From contig CABJAP010000026.1 in the NCBI GenBank assembly GCA_902363595.1, positions 1 to 26,530 of the forward strand: 26,530 nt of DNA. The letters run 5' to 3'. The DNA comes from Clostridia bacterium. Lineage in GTDB: Bacteria; Bacillota; Clostridia; Peptostreptococcales; Anaerovoracaceae. The notes beneath the pieces are model-generated. The model did no database searches, was not told the DNA's origin, and was given only the letters and a program-made list of their open reading frames with translations. Positions 19,632-26,397 of the stretch are shown here, piece after piece. Both the position numbers and the translations under genes were made by a program. Numbering within the stretch: the first letter of the stretch is position 1; every line of letters starts with the position of its first letter.

Positions 19632-19704
19632 TGTATCACGTCCTTTCTGTTTTTGGGCATAAGGATGCCCGAGACTTGATTTTCTCGGGCTACGATGATA
19701 CAAT
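19630..19704 (-). promoter_or_regulatory. Structured leader enclosing the integrase start codon
   Basis: On the minus strand, ATTGTATCA (19704-19696) is complementary to TGATACAAT (19638-19630), whose last bases are the AT of the integrase ATG. Inside are two hairpins that share GGGC and so exclude each other in part: GCCCGAGA/TCTCGGGC (19690-19667) and GGGCAT/ATGCCC (19670-19655). Folded fully, the outer stem would hide the start codon and confine the ribosome site AAAGGACG. This could limit integrase translation. Confidence 0.5.
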
Positions 19705-19770
19705 CTAATTGCGTGTAAGGGTTGTAGCATTGCAGCCCGGAGCCTCCAGAGATGGGGGCTTTTGTTTTTA
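19676..19770 (+). ncRNA. Possible small RNA antisense to the integrase leader
   Basis: On the plus strand, opposite to all flanking genes, TTGATT (19676-19681), a 17-bp spacer and TACAAT (19699-19704) look like a promoter with a start near 19711. About 30 bp later comes a terminator: AGCCTCC (19741-19747) pairs with GGGGGCT (19754-19760), followed by TTTTGTTTTT. The product would be a ~55-60-nt RNA with no coding capacity, complementary to the lysogeny transcript just upstream of the integrase leader. The terminator is clearer than the promoter. Confidence 0.4.
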
Positions 19771-20286
19771 TTAAATATTTTGTCTATATGAGATATTCAG
19801 CCTTTCTCTCGCTTTTCTTGCAAGAGATTTTATCAAGTCTGCAATTTTTTGTGGATTTTCAATCGATTCAAGCAAATAATTTGGGGTGGCGGAATCGGTG
19901 GAAACGATCTTGATTGTACCCACATTTCTAGCCTTTTCAATTAAGCGCTGATTCACAATTACATCATCTATCCTGTATAGGTCAATTTCTTCTCTTTTAC
20001 TTTTTAACATTCCGTGTTCTTCGATGATTAATCTATATGATGTAAGAATATAGTCTTTATGTGGAACTTTTATATCTAAATTTCCGACAATATTCTTTTT
20101 TGCATTTATATCTCCTACCAGCGCTTTATTTTGAAAAGTTAAAACTATTTTTTCATCGTTATCGACTATGTGTTCGCTGCCATTATTTTTATACGCCTCG
20201 CTACTATGAGGTGTTAATTTATATCCACACTCAGGACAAAACTTCATACCTTCAACTTTAGCACCACATTCTGGACAGAATTTCAT
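19771..20286 (-). CDS. Zinc-ribbon and PH-like domain protein
   Basis: This 171-residue protein has two CPECG motifs (Cys4, Cys7, Cys17, Cys20) forming an N-terminal zinc ribbon. After a linker, a bacterial PH-like domain (about 70-155) carries the typical YILTSYRLIIEEHGMLKSKREEIDLYRIDDV pattern with a C-terminal helix IADLIKSLARKARERL. Proteins of this build are common in Bacillota phages and stress loci. PH-like domains usually mediate protein or membrane contacts, and no enzymatic site is visible. A strong AGGAGG precedes the ATG. It lies in the lysogeny operon between the integrase and the SNIPE-like gene, so it is probably cargo expressed in the lysogen. Confidence 0.8.
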   Translation of the reverse strand: MKFCPECGAKVEGMKFCPECGYKLTPHSSEAYKNNGSEHIVDNDEKIVLTFQNKALVGDINAKKNIVGNLDIKVPHKDYILTSYRLIIEEHGMLKSKREEIDLYRIDDVIVNQRLIEKARNVGTIKIVSTDSATPNYLLESIENPQKIADLIKSLARKARERLNISYRQNI

Positions 20287-20396
20287 AATTTCCTCCTAAA
20301 AAATAAATACAATAGCTATAATCCCTGTTTCCCCATTCATTAAATTTAATTCCTGCCTGCCGCCGGGGCGTTTTTTAGAAAATAGTATATATACAG

Positions 20397-22403
20397 TTAA
20401 GACACTTCCTGAACGGCTGTATAGGAAGAATCTGTCGAAATGGATTGCCTAAATTCTTCTGCCAGCATGGTTCGCTTGAATTCAGCGGATGGAGCCAGAT
20501 CGTTTACCAGCTTTTCCAATTCGTCAATTGTTACGTTAAAAAACTCTTTTCGTAAGTTTACTTTATTCAGCCGTTTTTTATCTAGTATTTGGTGTAGCCT
20601 ATTTTCGAGATCAACCGCATTTTCAGAGAAGATGAAGCTGTGGACATCGAACTTGAAAGGGACAGAAGCATCACCAAGTTCATTTACCCGGTCCTGTGGA
20701 TCAAGCCTTCGTGTCATTCCTATTTTAAATACATTGTCCCCAAAAGAACCAAGATTGCTAATTATGTAAACATTGCCGGCCTTTCCGTTTTGAAGATTGA
20801 CGATTTCCTCTTTTTTTACCGTTACGTCAGCTAACTGTGCCTGAAGTTCTAATATACGCTTTTGCAACATTTCAATTTCATCCGGCGTTCCTGACTCCAT
20901 CTGCTCAGTTATTTTTTTGATTTCGGTATGGTATTTTCTCTCTTCTTCTTCTACCTTTGCTCTCTCTGCGGCTAAGGCTTTTCTTTCCTCTGCTTCCTGC
21001 TTCATCTGTGCCCTTATTGCCGCTTGCTCTTGTTTAGCCTGTTCCTTTTTAACATAGTAGTTATACTCAATTTTGACAGCATTGGTAAAGAGATACTCAA
21101 CTTCTCCTATGAATTTCGCAAGTGTCCCAGCGATGCTTTGGTTGCCTTCTCCAGCAATGTGAAGATACTTCTGAGTTATCTGTGTGACTGACTCAACCGA
21201 TGTGTTTAGTTTTTCATATTTAAGATTGTGTAATATATTTTGTAGTTCAGCCCTAAGCGCAATTACCATTAATTTATAAATTGCACGATTTGCTTTTGTT
21301 GTATATCTCGAAGAATATTGTTCTAATATTTTTGTGATCTGTTTATCATTTTCTCTATAGGCCTTTCTTAATTCTTTTATGTCCATGCAATGTAATTTTA
21401 ATGTGACACTCGGGACTAATTCTTCCAGTTCGGCGGACTCTGACGCAGTCAATAAAATTTGTGAAGCGGTAGGTTCAACGTTCATATAAGCATTTAATGC
21501 GTGCTCTGCCGCTTTATACAGTTCCTTTGTACGTGCAAGTTTTCTGGTTTGGGACATCAAAGATTTTTCCGTTTTCTGAAGAGTTTCCGATTTTTCTGAG
21601 ATATCCTCATTGAGGCGGTTTAAAGAGCTTTTTGCATTTGCAACTTCATTATTTATCCGGCGTAATTCAGATGTCATTTCCGCTAAAAGTTTTTCTTTTT
21701 CAGCATCCTTGTTACTAATAAGTTGTGCAATTTCGTTTTGTAGTCTTGTCTTGTCTTTTGCAAAGTCCAATCGTGTAGCTTCGATTTCTTCTTGTACCTG
21801 CTCCAAGGTAAGGAGATTCAATTTATTCTTTGCCTTTTGGATTTGGTTACATTCTGCGTCAAGGCGAAAATGCAATTCTCGGTTTTGTTTAGTTTGAAAA
21901 ATCAGCAGGACAATACCTGCAATCAAGGGGATCACTAGGAACCATAAAGCAAAAAGTAAAGCAATTAGCCAAGTCTGCAAGTACCATTTCTGCCTCTGTT
22001 CGATTGCCCCAACATGGGGGATCGCCACGTCATGGTGCTGCGGATCGTTGGTATGTACATTGGGGGAAGTAACGGATTTGCCGTCGTTCGATACAGAAAC
22101 ACAAGAGTTTTCATTATCTTGCATGGTCTCTGTAGCTTCTGTTGAATTTTTTTCGTGAGTCTGGTACTTTTTGATTTGCCCGGCAATGATATTGAAAAGC
22201 TTTTTCACTATAGCCTCATCTTTTGGGTCATACGGAAGAGCGAGCCTTTTTCCGTCATAATCAAATATATATGCTGGCTGTTCACCGCTTCTATGCGCAA
22301 TATTGGACATTTGGACATAATAGAATTTGTGGCCGGCATAAGAGACGGATTCGTTTGTAAAAATCAGAGTTTTCCCGTTTACTTGTAATTCAATCTTATT
22401 CAT
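20397..22403 (-). CDS. DUF4041 + GIY-YIG (MUG113/T5orf172) membrane-anchored nuclease, SNIPE-like
   Basis: This 668-residue protein has, in order: a PH-like N-terminal domain (about 1-80), a low-complexity linker, a strong hydrophobic segment (about 145-169), long coiled coils (about 170-300), a DUF4041-type domain (about 300-470), a second Lys/Glu/Ala-rich coiled coil (470-540) and a C-terminal GIY-YIG nuclease of the MUG113/T5orf172 kind. In the nuclease I see VYI (545-547), KIG (560-562), Arg572 and Glu600, the expected catalytic set. The architecture matches SNIPE, a membrane-bound anti-phage nuclease reported to cut incoming phage DNA during injection. Lysogeny-operon expression would suit superinfection exclusion. 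The start lies behind CAGGAGAG, 13 bp after immA. Function here is inferred from architecture. Confidence 0.82.
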   Translation of the reverse strand: MNKIELQVNGKTLIFTNESVSYAGHKFYYVQMSNIAHRSGEQPAYIFDYDGKRLALPYDPKDEAIVKKLFNIIAGQIKKYQTHEKNSTEATETMQDNENSCVSVSNDGKSVTSPNVHTNDPQHHDVAIPHVGAIEQRQKWYLQTWLIALLFALWFLVIPLIAGIVLLIFQTKQNRELHFRLDAECNQIQKAKNKLNLLTLEQVQEEIEATRLDFAKDKTRLQNEIAQLISNKDAEKEKLLAEMTSELRRINNEVANAKSSLNRLNEDISEKSETLQKTEKSLMSQTRKLARTKELYKAAEHALNAYMNVEPTASQILLTASESAELEELVPSVTLKLHCMDIKELRKAYRENDKQITKILEQYSSRYTTKANRAIYKLMVIALRAELQNILHNLKYEKLNTSVESVTQITQKYLHIAGEGNQSIAGTLAKFIGEVEYLFTNAVKIEYNYYVKKEQAKQEQAAIRAQMKQEAEERKALAAERAKVEEEERKYHTEIKKITEQMESGTPDEIEMLQKRILELQAQLADVTVKKEEIVNLQNGKAGNVYIISNLGSFGDNVFKIGMTRRLDPQDRVNELGDASVPFKFDVHSFIFSENAVDLENRLHQILDKKRLNKVNLRKEFFNVTIDELEKLVNDLAPSAEFKRTMLAEEFRQSISTDSSYTAVQEVS

Positions 22404-22416
22404 GATTCTCTCCTGT

Positions 22417-22836
22417 CTATCTAAATCTCAATTCTATAATTTCCCTAGGCAGGCCGTAATAGGTAGCCCATTGATCTACCGTATACTCCCAATGCTCCAT
22501 AAGGTCCATATCTTGGATGACCAACTCTGCGGCAAACTTGTTTGCCTGAATCTCTAATTTATTCACGGAAAAAAATGTACTTTGCAGAAACGGAGTGCAA
22601 GACCGTGGGTGCATAATTGAGTGGCCGATTTCGTGCGCCAGTACAAAACGCTCGACATGCTCATTTAATTTGTTGTGGATATAGATCAATTTCACTTTGT
22701 GAGCCATGTAATAGTACCCTTGTATGCTTCCAAGGTCATAATAAAATACCTGGATTCCAAGATCATCGGCCAATTGATAGGGATTCGCCGTATTAAATTT
22801 TTGGCATAATCTCTGCACGGTGTTTTTAATTTCCAT
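22417..22836 (-). CDS. ImmA/IrrE-family metallopeptidase
   Basis: This 139-residue zinc metallopeptidase of the ImmA type, in ICEBs1-like and phage systems, cleaves the partner repressor to trigger induction. The HEIGH motif (His68, Glu69, His72) and the downstream third ligand Glu95 in KLEIQANKFAAELV are intact. ATG 22836 is chosen. A GTG at 22848 is in frame but directly abuts the AAGAGG ribosome site. CCTCT-TG-AGAGG (22848-22859) is a small palindrome over that site. It directly follows the CI-like repressor gene, the usual pairing, so that repressor is its probable substrate. Confidence 0.92.
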   Translation of the reverse strand: MEIKNTVQRLCQKFNTANPYQLADDLGIQVFYYDLGSIQGYYYMAHKVKLIYIHNKLNEHVERFVLAHEIGHSIMHPRSCTPFLQSTFFSVNKLEIQANKFAAELVIQDMDLMEHWEYTVDQWATYYGLPREIIELRFR

Positions 22837-22902
22837 CTTTTTTTTCACCTCTTGAGAGGATTATAACACTTGACATGTACGTTTTTTGGTGCGTATAGCA
22901 AA

Positions 22903-23325
22903 TTATTTTCTGTATTTTTTTGGAGTGTATTTTTTTTTCGCAGTGATCCTGGCTGTCCGAACCGCATGTTCAAGGCTGGCCTTTAACAGTTCCTTTGTCT
23001 CATCGTCCATCGCTTCCCCGTCGAACATCAACCCGGTATTGTTGTCGAGCCGGTCTAATAAATTGTCCAGCTCTTTTTGTATATCCTGCTCATCCTTATC
23101 AGTAAGGGCGGGTTCCCATTCTTTATTTTCTGATTCATTTCCAGTCATTAAGTAATCAACCGATACATGAAAATAATCAGCGATTTTTTTCATGTTGCTA
23201 CTCTTTGGGGTACTACGCCCGCGCTTCCAATCCGACAGGGTTGATTGAGTTACACCAGTTTCCTTTGAAACTTTATAAGCAGTTACCCCATGCTGTTGTA
23301 ATAATTTTTCAAATGTCTCATACAT
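22903..23325 (-). CDS. CI-like XRE-family phage repressor
   Basis: This 140-residue repressor has an N-terminal HTH_3 domain (residues 1-62, with GVTQSTLSDWKRGRSTPK as recognition region). A charged, helical C-terminal part follows (about 65-140), rich in Asp/Glu and then Lys. There is no LexA-like S24 self-cleavage domain, consistent with induction by cleavage from the adjacent ImmA-type protease. ATG 23325 is chosen behind AAAGGTGG, and a GTG 9 bp upstream is less likely. It is transcribed away from the Cro-like gene and probably binds the TCCGTAG-type repeats between them to keep the early promoter off. Confidence 0.93.
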   Translation of the reverse strand: MYETFEKLLQQHGVTAYKVSKETGVTQSTLSDWKRGRSTPKSSNMKKIADYFHVSVDYLMTGNESENKEWEPALTDKDEQDIQKELDNLLDRLDNNTGLMFDGEAMDDETKELLKASLEHAVRTARITAKKKYTPKKYRK

Positions 23326-23342
23326 TGCGTCCACCTTTCATA

Positions 23343-23506
23343 TCCGTAGACAATACTAAGAAACTCCGAAAAAGTGTGTTGACATTATCGGAAAAGCGTA
23401 GTATAGTATAAGCATACAAAGGAAAAACATAGTAAAATCCTTTTATGCTACGGAATTGTTATTTACTTCGTTTGGTACACAAAGCATATCACATTTCCGT
23501 AGTATA
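23343..23506. promoter_or_regulatory. CI/Cro operator region with repeated half-sites
   Basis: TCCGTAG occurs at 23343-23349 and 23496-23502 on the plus strand and at 23448-23454 on the minus strand. The longer CGTAGTATA occurs at 23397-23405 and 23498-23506. CTACGGAA (23448) and TTCCGTAG (23495) form an 8-bp inverted repeat. The spacing over the divergent intergenic region, with one copy on the -10 of the rightward promoter, suits repressor operators. Confidence 0.55.
23379..23407 (+). promoter_or_regulatory. Rightward early promoter (PR-like)
   Basis: A perfect TTGACA (23379-23384), 17-bp spacer and TATAGT (23402-23407, 5 of 6) form a strong promoter. The leader to the Cro-like gene is unusually long, about 125 nt. 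A CGTAGTATA operator candidate overlaps the -10 box. Confidence 0.8.
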
Positions 23507-23537
23507 TTCAACTACATTTTTGAAAGGTGGTGAAATT

Positions 23538-23726
23538 TTGTATATTAAGTTCGAAGCATTGCTAAATGAACGAGGTGTAACAGCTTATAGGGTCGCTGTA
23601 GACACAGGGATTCCCCAATCGACACTGTCTGACTGGAAGAATGGCAGAAGTGCCCCAAAAGTAGACAAGCTCAAACTTTTAGCTGACTACTTTAGCGTAC
23701 CGATTGAGTATTTTCTAGATGAATAA
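23538..23726 (+). CDS. Cro-like XRE-family regulator
   Basis: This 62-residue protein is a bare HTH_3 domain (residues 8-60, with GIPQSTLSDWKNGRSAPK as recognition region). By my count it is identical to the CI-like repressor's first 62 residues at 34 positions (55%), so the two probably bind the same or overlapping operators. The start codon appears to be TTG at 23538 behind AAAGGTGG with 7-bp spacing. The frame runs further upstream, but that part lies in the operator region and has no family match. As the first gene of the rightward arm it would act as the lytic-side repressor. Confidence 0.88.
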   Translation: MYIKFEALLNERGVTAYRVAVDTGIPQSTLSDWKNGRSAPKVDKLKLLADYFSVPIEYFLDE

Positions 23727-23742
23727 GGAGGTGAGAGCAATC

Positions 23743-23940
23743 GTGAACAGGTTGGAAACATCAGAGAAAACCTACTACACGGTAGATGAAGTTAAAACAC
23801 TTATGGGCGTTGCTGAAACTAAAGCGTACGGTATTATTAAGCAGCTCAACAAGGAGCTTGAGGACAAAGGATACATAACCGTAAGGGGTAAGGTCAGCAA
23901 AAAATGCTTTAATGAGAGATTTTACGGAGGCAACGTATGA
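23743..23940 (+). CDS. Small winged-helix/HTH protein, possible excisionase or regulator
   Basis: This is a 65-residue protein with the pattern YYTVDEVKTLMGVAETKAYGIIKQLNKELEDKG, a DNA-binding helix-turn-helix like that of small phage excisionase/AlpA-type or helix-turn-helix proteins, followed by a basic wing (VRGKVSKKCF). GTG 23743 is preferred because AAGGAGGTGA at 23725-23734 lies just upstream. An ATG at 23719 inside the cro end has no ribosome site. It overlaps the next microprotein gene by 4 bp. Excisionase is possible but not shown. Confidence 0.7.
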   Translation: MNRLETSEKTYYTVDEVKTLMGVAETKAYGIIKQLNKELEDKGYITVRGKVSKKCFNERFYGGNV

Positions 23941-24002
23941 AATGGTACAACTACATAATCGGCCTGCTGCTCCTGGTACTGATGGGGCTGGGAGAAGGAT
24001 GA
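23937..24002 (+). CDS. 21-residue membrane microprotein
   Basis: ATG 23937 overlaps the upstream stop in an ATGA arrangement and has CGGAGG 6 bp before it. The 21 residues (MKWYNY then IIGLLLLVLMGLGEG) are one hydrophobic helix with an aromatic/basic N-cap. The next gene begins 12 bp after the stop with its own AAAGGAG. The good ribosome site and tight packing argue that it is translated. Function is unknown; similar tiny membrane proteins are frequent in phage early regions. Confidence 0.55.
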   Translation: MKWYNYIIGLLLLVLMGLGEG

Positions 24003-24014
24003 AAGGAGAAGAAT

Positions 24015-24212
24015 ATGATTCAGGTAACATTTGATGTCGGATATCCAGCGGTTGAATTTGAATTTGCAGCGCTGGATGATGCGAAACAGTTTATGGATAC
24101 CGCCTTAACAACATATGTACGCAAGAAAGAAGAGGAAGAACTTTGCATCAAGCTGAAGTACATAAAAAATGTGCCAGAGGGCGGCAACCCTGCAATGGCA
24201 CACAACAAATAA
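24015..24212 (+). CDS. Hypothetical phage protein, 65 residues
   Basis: I do not recognise this protein. It starts behind AAAGGAGAAG. Predicted beta strands at the N-terminus (MIQVTFDVGYPAVEFEF) are followed by an amphipathic helix (LDDAKQFMDTALTTYV), a charged KKEEEELCIKLKYIK strand and a Pro/Gly tail. Size, acidic-basic makeup and position suit an early phage protein. No catalytic motif is visible. Confidence 0.7.
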   Translation: MIQVTFDVGYPAVEFEFAALDDAKQFMDTALTTYVRKKEEEELCIKLKYIKNVPEGGNPAMAHNK

Positions 24213-24249
24213 ATCAATTTAAAGATACCTCATTTTAAGGAGGATGTCA

Positions 24250-24561
24250 ATGAGAGAAGAAGTTTTAAAACAAATGTTGGAGAGGGCCGACAAGGAACAT
24301 CCTGTGACACGAGAACAGATTATGAATACGTTTAAGGTATCTGAGCGGAAGGCCCGCAAGATGATTGAAGAGCTTCGTCGGATGGGGGTAAGAGTGTGCG
24401 GCCTTAACACGACAGAGGGTTACTGGATTGCTAAAAATCAGAAAGAATATGAGCGGTTTCGACGGGATTATCTTTCGAAAGCCACAACGATTATTCAAAT
24501 TACATCCAATATGGACAATCAGTCCCAAGAAGGGCAGGTGACATTCCTTGATCTGTTATAA
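24250..24561 (+). CDS. Winged-helix DNA-binding phage protein
   Basis: This 103-residue protein has a helix-turn-helix at residues 14-45: HPVTREQIMNTFKVSERKARKMIEELRRMG, then a wing (VRVCGLNTTEGYWIA). It resembles phage-replication-associated or MarR/DeoR-like winged helices. ATG 24250 has AAGGAGG 6 bp upstream, while an in-frame ATG at 24244 would leave no spacing. It may regulate the early operon. It overlaps the next gene by 14 bp. Confidence 0.75.
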   Translation: MREEVLKQMLERADKEHPVTREQIMNTFKVSERKARKMIEELRRMGVRVCGLNTTEGYWIAKNQKEYERFRRDYLSKATTIIQITSNMDNQSQEGQVTFLDLL

Positions 24562-24829
24562 CGATGCAAATGCCGTAGCCAATGAATCTGCTGCGGCCAG
24601 ATATACAAATCACGAACCACCGACGCTATGCGATTGCGGGAGCATAGCGGAGCATGGACAGGTATATTGCCCGGTGTGCATGGATACGATTGATTTCATT
24701 ATGCGCAATGCCGTTAAATTACTGATACATAACACGGGATTTACGGAAGATCAGGCAGAACAAGCGGTCTGTCATTGGTTAGAGAACACGGAAGAATTTA
24801 AGGAGAGAAGAAATGCTAAAAAGCTATGA
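24548..24829 (+). CDS. Small zinc-ribbon-like phage protein
   Basis: This 93-residue protein appears to start at TTG 24548 behind AGGTGA, inside the previous gene. Four cysteines in the pattern CDC...CPVC (about residues 28-44) suggest a zinc knuckle, followed by two helices (DFIMRNAVKLLIHNTG and TEDQAEQAVCHWLENTEEF). No enzyme is recognised. It overlaps the annealing-protein gene by 17 bp, so it belongs to the early operon. The start is the least certain part. Confidence 0.6.
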   Translation: MICYNDANAVANESAAARYTNHEPPTLCDCGSIAEHGQVYCPVCMDTIDFIMRNAVKLLIHNTGFTEDQAEQAVCHWLENTEEFKERRNAKKL

Positions 24830-25442
24830 AGAACTTAGAAAGATAGATGTTACCGAATACTGTAGCAAGCGGGATGGCATTCTTTACCTGAATTGGGCAA
24901 AATGTGTTGACTTGCTTCATGAAAACGGGGCGGAGAAGGTATATTTTGAGCCTGTGATAAACGAAAGAACGGGGAGCAGTCTGTTTATGACAGATCGGCT
25001 ATTTACGGATAAGAATGGTGTAACAAATCAATGCTATGAGGTTGAGGTCCTCGTAACGGTTGATTCAGATACTTGGCGGTTCCGTGCCCCGCTGATGAAT
25101 GGCAGTAACCCTGTAAAAGATAATTCAATGTCCCAGCAAAGAATTTGGAACTGCCAGACAAGGGCGTTTGTAAAATGTATAGCCATCCATACCGGACTTG
25201 GATTCGACCTTTGGCAAAAGGAAGAGGATGCGCTGGGAAAGAGTGCAGACGAGGACTTGAGCAAACACAAGCTGATGAAATGCAAAGAGCGTATGCAGCT
25301 TCTTGTAACAGAAAAGATGAAGAAAGGAATGGACTACTACGAAATGGCTGAAAAATTGGGCTGTACCAAAGATGAGTTGGTAGCGTACTTTACTTACTAT
25401 GACATGCTGGAACGGTTAGAAAAAAGGATTCGGGAGCTATGA
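24813..25442 (+). CDS. Single-strand annealing protein, Sak3-like (DUF1071)
   Basis: This 209-residue protein matches the DUF1071 family, now grouped with phage annealing proteins of the Sak3 type. Diagnostic stretches are YLNWAKCVDLLHENGA, the ATYEVEV-like strand CYEVEVLVTVDSDTWRFRAPLMNG, and NSMSQQRIWNCQTRAFVKCIAIHTGLGFDLW. Such proteins coat single-stranded DNA and pair complementary strands in phage recombination. The C-terminal ~60 residues hold an extra helix-turn-helix-like part (MAEKLGCTKDELVAYF). AGGAGA precedes the ATG. The gene overlaps the exonuclease by 4 bp (ATGA), forming a Red-like pair. Confidence 0.85.
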   Translation: MLKSYEELRKIDVTEYCSKRDGILYLNWAKCVDLLHENGAEKVYFEPVINERTGSSLFMTDRLFTDKNGVTNQCYEVEVLVTVDSDTWRFRAPLMNGSNPVKDNSMSQQRIWNCQTRAFVKCIAIHTGLGFDLWQKEEDALGKSADEDLSKHKLMKCKERMQLLVTEKMKKGMDYYEMAEKLGCTKDELVAYFTYYDMLERLEKRIREL

Positions 25443-25993
25443 TACATAACCCGGATCGGAGTGGTTGGTTTGGAGCTAGCGACACAAATTTTGTTGTCAC
25501 AAAAAATCGAGATACAAAGAGTTTTTACTATTGGTGGCTGGAAAAGCTGGACTTACATAAAAACGAGTTCACTAGCAAGGCGATGGCGGCGGGGACGGCA
25601 TGGGAACATAAGATACTGGATGCCGTTGACCCGACGATCCGTAAAGACCACCAGATTATCATTGAGAAATACCGCCTTAGAGTCAATTACGACGGGGACA
25701 AAAATGGGACCATTTACGAGGTTAAGACCCATAGCCAGGACAAAGAATTTAAAGTAACAACCAGGTATTGGCGGCAAGCGCAGGTCGAAATGTATGCCAT
25801 GAAAACAACCAATTTGTACATCGTGGCATATGGATTGATACCGGAAGAATACGACAACTATTTTCTTCCGGTGGACGACAAACGAATCAAATTTTACCGG
25901 ATAGAATACGACAAAGGATGGATACAAAACGAGTACCTGCCAAGACTTAAAGAACTTTGCAGGGCACTCAGGAAAGGGAGGTTTCCGACATGA
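25439..25993 (+). CDS. Phage PD-(D/E)XK exonuclease (YqaJ/lambda-exo/Cas4-like)
   Basis: This 184-residue nuclease has Glu56 in AAGTAWEHKIL, Asp85 in NYDGDKNGTIYEVKTH, the catalytic Glu94 and Lys96 (EVK), and the Gln-containing helix QAQVEMYAM (Gln113/Gln115). This is the arrangement of YqaJ, lambda exonuclease and Cas4-type enzymes. It would chew one strand of double-stranded DNA to expose ends for the upstream annealing protein. The ATGA overlap with that gene fits coupled synthesis. It is shorter than lambda exonuclease (226 residues) but the core is complete. Confidence 0.87.
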   Translation: MIHNPDRSGWFGASDTNFVVTKNRDTKSFYYWWLEKLDLHKNEFTSKAMAAGTAWEHKILDAVDPTIRKDHQIIIEKYRLRVNYDGDKNGTIYEVKTHSQDKEFKVTTRYWRQAQVEMYAMKTTNLYIVAYGLIPEEYDNYFLPVDDKRIKFYRIEYDKGWIQNEYLPRLKELCRALRKGRFPT

Positions 25994-26397
25994 CAAACGA
26001 AGAGAGAATAAATGAATTGAAGTTAGAGAAAGAAAAAATTGATCGTGAAATAAGGCAATTAACGCATAGTGGGCGGCTGTGTGATTATGTTTCAAAGATT
26101 CCAATTGAATGTATCAGGCTCCGGGGGAATGTTCCTCAATACGCACATGAACGTAGGGGCGTATGGAAACATATCGCTGACATGTCAAAGTGTATTTTTC
26201 TTGAAAATTCAGGCATACATTCCGACATGTTCTCGCCAAGGGCCTGCCGGAAATTTAAAGAGTTTAGTGTTGAGGAAATGGAAGCTGCGGCTGCGTTGGC
26301 CGATGAGTTGACAGAAGTGTTTAATCGGCACTTTATGAAATATAACCCAACGATCAAGCGTTGCGGTCTTGTGGAGAGAGTGATCGATAATGAGTAA
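25990..26397 (+). CDS. Hypothetical phage protein with N-terminal coiled coil
   Basis: This 135-residue protein is not recognised. It opens with a charged heptad-like helix (MTNEERINELKLEKEKIDREI) and contains several cysteines without a clear CxxC pair, then a helical C-terminus (VEEMEAAAALADELTEVFNRHF). ATG 25990 lies 8 bp after GGGAGG and overlaps the exonuclease stop by 4 bp. An accessory role in recombination or replication is possible from position only. Confidence 0.75.
   Translation: MTNEERINELKLEKEKIDREIRQLTHSGRLCDYVSKIPIECIRLRGNVPQYAHERRGVWKHIADMSKCIFLENSGIHSDMFSPRACRKFKEFSVEEMEAAAALADELTEVFNRHFMKYNPTIKRCGLVERVIDNE

Noticed and set aside
19632..19730. N-terminal extension of the integrase
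   Set aside because: The extension translates the hairpin leader and has no similarity to arm-binding domains. ATG 19631 has a good ribosome site.
20287..20396. Terminator between the zinc-ribbon and SNIPE-like genes
   Set aside because: A GC-rich block next to T residues is present (near 20360), but its stem is only about 4 bp and points against the genes' direction.
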